64,000 nt of DNA. Source: Paraphaeosphaeria minitans (Eukaryota > Ascomycota > Dothideomycetes > Pleosporales > Didymosphaeriaceae). Shown in pieces: positions 58,232 to 64,000 of the stretch. The notes beneath the pieces are model-generated. The model was given only the letters and a program-made list of their open reading frames with translations, was not told the origin of the DNA and did not search any database. The position numbers and the translations under genes were made by a program. Location of the stretch: assembly GCA_015832175.1 (NCBI GenBank), contig WJXW01000006.1, positions 1,054,001 to 1,118,000 of the forward strand, written 5' to 3'. Each line of letters starts with the position of its first letter. The stretch's first letter is position 1.

Positions 58232-60051
58232 ATGCTCGGCTTTGCCGCGACGCGCATCCAGGCCGCAACATACCTGTTCGGCGTCGCGCTCTTCTCCATC
58301 TCGTTCCTTGTCTTCCTCAACAGCTCGATTTCCTTCGTCATCACACAACGCATCGGGCAGGCGCACGATGTCGGCGACGCAGTGGGCACGCTGGGCTTCG
58401 CCGACGAGCTGGTGGCGCTGGTTGCGTGCCCGGCCTGGGGGCTGTTGAGCGACTGCATCGGCGTGCGCAGCGTCGCCGTCATGGGGTACTCGATTGTCGG
58501 TGTGAGCCTGTGGGTGTTTATGGCGGCGAAGAACGTCTATCCGCAGCTGCTGCTTGCGCGATTGCTGTTCAGCTTGGGCGCAACTGCGACGTGAGTAGTT
58601 ATGTGGAACGCTCGGTGGACATGTATGCTGATGGTGATAGTGCCACTATGGTCACTGCAATCTTGCCTACCATGACTGTTGTGCAGGCTGTACACGACAT
58701 AGACCCGCGGACGCCTCGGAGACGCGTCAATGGAGCATCGCATGCATTGGCTCCTTCCATCTCGTCTGAATTGACGATTACGCCCGCGCGCTTCCAGTCA
58801 CGATCCCCGCCTCACGATGACGACGATGACGATACGATTGTACAGAAGGACACGGCCGCCTCTACATCGCAGCTTGCAGGACTGGTGGGCATGTTCACGG
58901 GATGCGGCGCTCTAGTGGCCTTGCTCATATTCCTGCCGCTGCCCACACGCTTTGGAAGCGGAGGCGCCGAGCCGGCCGCTGCAGTTGCCGATGCCTTCTA
59001 CGTGGTTGGATCCATTGCCATCGTCGTCGCACTTGGATGCTTCTTCGGACTATGCAATCTCCCTGGGGAAGAGGACAAGAGCTGGAAGCGTCTCTACCAC
59101 ACACCCGAGCACAAATCATCCCATCCCGCCTCGTCGCGCCAGCACACCCTCTCCTACCCGCGTCTGTTTCTAGAAAGCATCCGCCTGGGCTATCAATCCC
59201 CGACCATCGGACTAGGCTACGTCGGCGGCTTCGTAGCCCGCGCCTCCTCCGTCGCCATCAGCCTCTTCATTCCCCTCTTCACAAATACTTACTTCCTCCG
59301 CACAGGCCAATGCCGCGCCACAGACCCCTCCGACCCAGCTGACATCAAGAACTCGTGTCCACAGGCCTACAAGCTCGCAGCCATGCTGACCGGCATAAGC
59401 CAGCTCGTCGCGCTCCTTTCCGCCCCGCTCTTCGGCTACCTCTCCGGTCGCTACAGGAAGCACAATCTTCCCCTGATGCTGGCAGCTGCCGCGGGCATCG
59501 CAGGCTACTCCGCGTTCGGCTCCCTCGCGAGTCCCGACCCAAAGAGCATGAATGGGTCTGACGGCATCTTCGCCATCGTCGCACTCCTCGGCATCAGCCA
59601 GATCGGCGCGATAGTGTGCTCGCTCGCGCTCCTCAGCTGTGGCATCAACGCCGACGACAGCACTTACCACGCACCACTGCCCGATGATATCCTCCCTGTC
59701 AACAACCACTCCTCGGCAGGCGCCACGCCCACGCGCAGTCCGACACTCGCGCCCTCGTCCGAAGACGCTCCATTACTGGGCACAAATTACTCGCCCGTGT
59801 CGTCGTCGTCGAGCCCGGCGTCGCACACGCATCTCAAAGGCGCGATTGCGGGGACATACAGTCTGCTCGGGGGCTTTGGGATTCTGCTGCTGACCAAGGC
59901 GGGCGGCGCGCTGTTTGATTCGCGCGGGCCGGGCGCGCCGTTCTACATGATGGCGGGGTTTAATGGGGTATTGTTGACGGTCGGGGTTGTTGTTGCGGCG
60001 GGGGAGGTGTATAGGAGGAGAATAGGGGCAGAGAGACGTCAGATGAGATGA
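58232..60051 (+). CDS. Major facilitator superfamily transporter
   Basis: Two exons (58232-58590, 58641-60051) give 589 residues. N-terminal helices include FGVALFSISFLVFLNSSISFVIT, then GDAVGTLGFADELVALVACPAWGLLSDCIGVRSVAVMGYSIVGVSLWVFMA, with the GxLSDxxGxR type loop 2-3 motif of the MFS family. A hydrophilic acidic loop with an Asp run lies after the fourth helix (about 135-185). Further helices continue, including AAMLTGISQLVALLSAPLFGYLSGRYRKHNLPLMLA, the second-half repeat of the loop motif. A Ser-rich loop precedes the last two helices. About twelve helices in all. The direction and substrate cannot be inferred. It lies 350 bp downstream of the P450 in the same direction. Confidence 0.9.
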
Positions 60052-61728
60052 TATGATACCCGTGGAAATGTGGGATGTGATGATGATGTGTGCTACGTAT
60101 ATGTATTTATAATGATGAACGTGTTACTGGACGTTGGCTGCATTGGGCATGGGATCCATCTACGTCAAGTGGATAGGGTGAGTAGGTCTTTCCGAGGCCT
60201 GACACGACAAGCTGTAGATCACAGTGAGGAACCACGCAAGACACGGCGCTCTTTTGACGCACAGTCGTCAACCGTCGGATGAACTTTGTGCCCACAACAC
60301 AAGGGACAAAACCACGTAACTTTTTTTTCTAACCGGCAGGGAGCGTACCCGAAGCCAAGAGCGCAGCTCATCGACCAAGGAAGGTATGTAGGTACCATCC
60401 CCAGTGCCTCAAGCGCCCTCCTGCACATGCAACGTCCCCGGCACTCGTATCAGCATCGCTACCCCTGGCCCTTACCTACATGCCGCCTTGCCGCCGTGCG
60501 AAACCTAACCTGCTTACTGATGGCACGCCGCATCCCTTTCCGGAAGCCGGGTCTAGGTAGTGGTTCCCATTGACGCATTCACGTTCTCCCCGCGGCCGGG
60601 TGCCTGCACATGCAGCAGATTCATGCGCCGTACATTGATGCTATGGATCTGACATGTATGGACGCGACACGCCACAAGGGGGTCTGGAGATGATGGGATA
60701 GGATAGAGATGATAGAGAGGATAGGAGGATAGGATAGGTATGATAGGATATTATATCCGAGGAATCGCAATGTCCGACCAGCATCGGTAGGTATATGCTA
60801 CGACAGTGTGTGGCCTGCGGCTTTAGTGAGTACGCAGGATCCACCACTCGCCATCGCGTGTCCGGGGTCGGGACGCCGAGTGTAAGAATGGGAATAGCGA
60901 TGTCTACGTCCGAGAGTGGAGAGGCGTAGGCACCGTACTTGGAGCTAGCGCAGTGTACATCGGTGGACATTTGGGGGCGGAAGAGCTTAGAAGAGGGAGA
61001 GAACGTCTCGGTACCCATTGGGGAATTCCCATAGGTAGGTCGACGAACGAGAGGTCGAGCGTCTGGGCCGGCGGAGATGCGGTTGGCACAGAGCGTTTGA
61101 GGTCCACCGGCTGATCGCTTATGGGTGAGGTGATTGTTGGTGAAGTGTTCGGCAGGTTGCTCCCATGGATTCGACGTCGATGCTGCTTGACTTTCCTGAA
61201 GCCTTGGAATTTTTTTTCATATTTTGAATGGCTGGGGATGGTGGACACAGTGGCGCACTCTTAGGCCGCAGCACACGGATCCCATGCTCGGACTTGGAAC
61301 AGGTCCGCAGTATGGACATGGTATCTGTCACATCTTGCCTACGGTAGCCATGTCTGCAGGAAACCCTTCGGAGATGCCCTGGCGGGATGGCCACATCAAA
61401 AGCACCACGTTATGATGCATCTCCCGAACAGCAATCTTCCATGTGCTGGGTACAAATCTGCCTAATGTTGGCTATATCAGAAGGCGCGATGGAACCTATG
61501 AATGGGGCTGAAACGACTGGCGATGGTCTGTGCGGGCCATGGAAGTTGATGTACCGTAGTTTTGCGGCGGTGGCAAGTGTTTGCTGGAAATTGATGACCA
61601 AGGGTCCGACAAAGTACCTAGTCAACGTCGTAGATGCACGGTACTTGCCGTGATGTCTGCTACCGCACTAAAGACCAATCACGAAGCCAACTGAGTCCTT
61701 TATGTAAAGAAGTTGCGGATAGCTCACT
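60052..61728. other. Intergenic interval, no supported gene
   Basis: No convincing gene. Minus-strand frames at 60904-61248 and 61119-61394 are low in similarity to known proteins. A GGATA-rich repeat lies at 60691-60755. Confidence 0.5.
60691..60755. repeat. GATAG/GGATA microsatellite
   Basis: Irregular tandem units of GGATA, GATAGA and GGTATGATA over about 65 bp, in intergenic DNA. Confidence 0.7.
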
Positions 61729-62755
61729 CTACTGTAGAGCATTTTGGGTGGCTTGCTCTATCTTAGAACCAGACTCCAGCAGCTTCTTTGCAGCTTCCTG
61801 TATGGAGCGGCCCTCCTCTTTCATCGTATGTAATGCTGTCTCAAGAGTCTGTGTCCGTATGCGCAGCCGGGCGATCTCGGTTCTGAGAACGTTGATCGTC
61901 TCGGCCGACGATGAGCTCGTAGTGCCCGAAAAATGCGCGAGAATGGTAGGCGGAGGTGGACTGTGGCTCGGGTGCTCCGAATCGGTGCCAGTTACCATTG
62001 CCTCTTCCAGCATTTTGATCCGCTGCTGCAGCTCTGCCTTCTCCACATCCCAACGTTTTTTGTCATCGGCACTCTGGCTCTGAAGACGATTCGCCATCTC
62101 CATGATCCGTAAGTACTGTGCTGCGTTTGCGACGAGCTGTCGCCTGCTTTCATCTCTGCTTTCCTGCAGTTCTTCTACCTGGTGTTCTATTGCTGCGACC
62201 TGCGCTTGTACTTTCTCTTTCTCATCCGTCAGACTGTTGATCTCCACGTCACTAACTTCCAACTTCTTTTCCAGAGTCGCACATTTGGCACACTGTCTTT
62301 CTAGCTTCTGCAACGAGTAGTCGTATTCTCGCTGAAGTGTTTGGAGCGCTGTTGTTTTGACACTGACTTGATGCTGCAATTCTTGTAGGAGGACCGAGTG
62401 CGCCGAGGTCTGCGTGGCAGCTGCTGTCGGTGGCAAGACGGGAGGAAGAGTGAAACCGCTGGAGACTTGTATTGATGATGGAGATGGCAACACTGTCGAT
62501 CGTGTAGGCTGAGGAGCTTGCATTGGTGAGTGCGGGTGCGGCAACATGAACATAGAACCAACCTGGAGAGGATGCCGTGTGGTGTGGAGAGCTGCCCACT
62601 GGCGGTATTTCGGTCCCGTAAGGGTTCCTTCGACTAGGATCAGTCGGTGCGGCTGAATTTCCAAACGTGTTGAAAACATGGTAGGAAGGTAAGTGAGTCC
62701 TAGCGAGCGGAGACTGTTTCTCGTACGTCTCTGGGATGTTGAAGGCTCTGCTCAT
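61729..62755 (-). CDS. Coiled-coil protein of unknown function
   Basis: Two exons (62755-62563, 62465-61729) join at a phase-1 splice (GTTGGT...CAAG, 97 bp) to 309 residues. The N-terminal 110 residues are Pro/Ser-rich. A long coiled coil (about 115-220) follows, with heptads around LQREYDYSLQKLERQCAKCATLEKKLEVSD and IEHQVEELQESRDESRRQLVA, then KRWDVEKAELQQRIKMLEEA, a short Ser/Pro break and a last helix. CxxC occurs once, in QCAKCA. The donor is not a strong one. The frame stays open for about 110 codons upstream of the chosen ATG and reads like protein there (LLNKLAAELLSLDPVVGL...), so the true 5' end is probably further upstream. No family recognised; a scaffold role would be a guess. Confidence 0.65.
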
Positions 62756-63282
62756 GGTTGAAGTTGTATCAGGCTGAGATGTGCTCTGGTTAGCACTGCG
62801 TGGGCAGGAATCGTGTATATGATCCCATAGCTTCGAGCTAACCCATGACACTGTGTCGAGCGCCCACTGAAGCACCTCCCTTACAGGAACTTTCTCAGGG
62901 CTGGGAGACTGATGTCTCGGGTTCAGCGACGAAGCAAGTCTTATAGCGACCGTGGCAACATAAATGGGTTTTTGTTGACGATATACGGGAGGCAAACCTA
63001 CTTCTGCGGATGGATGATGAATTTTTTGCAACCGTAGTCCTACTACAGGATCAAGGGAAAGTAGCTCGGCGGCAAGTTTGTTCAGTAAGGCACGGGCGTG
63101 GACTCATTCATGGTCCGTACAGCCGGGTGAACAGCAGGCTGCCGCAGGCGGCACGTGTCCAGTGCCGACTTGTGACCGGTACGCGCTACCGATGGGCCGT
63201 GGTGAAAGATTCCGTTCAAGCGCCCGGGAACTTGAGTCTGTGCAATCGGTAATCAGCTCTGGGCCATGAATACGATGTCTGA

Positions 63283-63482
63283 CTACCGCATAATCTAGTT
63301 TATATCGTCTATGCTAGGCCCAATGAAGACTGTAGAGCGGCCAATTACATATTGAGTTTCTAAGCACTAGGACAAAGATGTAAGAACTGTGGGGCTTTTA
63401 ACATATTTCTAAGCTTCCAATTAGCTAATGTCCTTTCTTAGTTAAGCCTAGCAGAGACGACATAAACCGAATTATGCGGTAG
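63283..63482. mobile_element. 200-bp MITE-like element
   Basis: The left end CTACCGCATAATCTAGTTTA (63283 on) and the reverse complement of the right end (CTACCGCATAATTCGGTTTA) match over about 37 bp with about five differences, continuing through TCGTCTxTGCTAGGC. The inside has no coding potential. If the outer TA pairs are target duplications, the ends are CCGCATAAT flanked by TA, which would fit a Tc1/mariner-type element; this is inference. Confidence 0.65.
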
Positions 63483-63595
63483 GTGATGCACGAAGGTAAT
63501 TTGACTTTGGAGGGACGAACGGCGGTGTGCGCTAAGTGCCACCATACATGGATGCAGCGGTAAGCGCGCTAAAAACCAACCAGTTCAGATGTTAA

Positions 63596-63925
63596 TGAAG
63601 ATTCGAACCTACCTTGAGCGCATGTTCGCCATTGCCCTGCGACAGGCTGCTGGGATGGGTCGAAGAGGGTTTGAGGGAGCTGGAACTTGGACTGGGAAAC
63701 GCGACGCGGAGGGATAAAGGATTGAGTTGAATTTGGGAGCGGCTCTGTAGGGCTGCAGGCCGGAGTGTACAGCGGAGGTAGCCTTCGATGGTTTAGGGTC
63801 TTGCTGTCGTACGGTACGGTAAAGAAAGTCGCCGGCATGTTACGGGAGCGGCCCCCGCTCGCACGTAGCCAAAGCGGGAGAGGCCCGGCGCTTGGTGTGG
63901 GTCGATTGGGTCGTCCGTTTCCCAT
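63596..63925 (-). CDS. Possible 5' exon of a minus-strand gene
   Basis: From ATG 63925 an open frame of about 110 codons encodes a Pro/Ser/Arg-rich peptide (MGNGRPNRPTPSAGPLPLW; later RRVSQSKFQLPQTLFDPSQQ) and meets a good donor, AAG|GTAGGT, near 63601. It looks like a first exon. The next exon could belong to the coiled-coil gene downstream (61729-62755 plus its upstream open stretch), but I could not make a frame-consistent join across the MITE-like element. Confidence 0.35.
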
Positions 63926-64000
63926 GGCCTCTTCCTTCCTTTCCCCTAATGGAAGCAACCTCTAGGGTGCGCCATTCGGTTGTTGCAGCAGACTCCGGGT

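Noticed and set aside
53139..60051. Secondary-metabolite cluster (P450 plus MFS plus secreted protein)
   Set aside because: No polyketide synthase, peptide synthetase, terpene cyclase or RiPP-type enzyme is present; a P450 next to a transporter alone is not enough.
1..64000. CRISPR arrays, bacterial operons, riboswitches
   Set aside because: No regularly spaced direct repeats with spacers, and the DNA is clearly intron-bearing fungal nuclear sequence.

Overview
The window is nuclear DNA of a filamentous ascomycete. Most genes have several short introns (about 40-100 bp, GT...AG, often with a CTAAC-like branch site). The gene content is fungal: AA9 lytic polysaccharide monooxygenases, WSC domains, a CBM1 cellulose-binding module, the large fungal GT2 glycosyltransferase, GPC1 and JIP5. 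A Dothideomycete plant-associated or saprotrophic mould is my best guess, by inference from overall gene content; nothing in the window fixes the species.

Layout. 1-3.2 kb: the 3' end of a proline-rich gene, then a broken type-B carboxylesterase. 3.4-4.5 kb: an AA9-CBM1 LPMO (minus). 4.5-18 kb: a gene-sparse compartment with one short hypothetical gene (7.0 kb), a decayed Ty1/copia reverse-transcriptase fragment, degenerate tRNA-like promoter boxes and several decayed tandem repeats. 18.1-21.9 kb: a nine-exon secreted copper-radical oxidase with four WSC domains. 22.7-23.1 kb: a MITE-like element. 23.3-25.0 kb: a membrane-anchored GH16 glycosidase. 27.2-30.7 kb: an eleven-exon GT2 membrane glycosyltransferase of the kind needed for hyphal growth.

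32.5-52.2 kb is a dense, mostly housekeeping block: a PIN-domain/RGG protein, translin-associated factor X, GPI mannosyltransferase 1, folylpolyglutamate synthase, a small secreted Cys protein, a second AA9, the WD40 protein JIP5, glycerophosphocholine acyltransferase GPC1, and cohesin SMC1. 53-60 kb holds a secreted protein built of repeated ten-cysteine modules, a cytochrome P450 and an MFS transporter. 61.7-64 kb holds a coiled-coil protein, a second MITE-like element and a possible 5' exon.

Two themes link genes. One is plant-wall and glucan attack: two AA9 enzymes, a WSC-tethered copper-radical oxidase that would make the H2O2 AA9 enzymes can use, GH16, and the lost esterase. The other is secreted Cys-rich proteins of unknown function (40.7 and 53.1 kb), which are effector-like. 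Exon boundaries were worked out by hand from frame, splice motifs and family alignment; where frame closed exactly across every junction I regard the models as strong. The most unusual item is the ten-cysteine tandem-module protein at 53.1-54.3 kb, whose third module seems to be decaying downstream of the annotated end.
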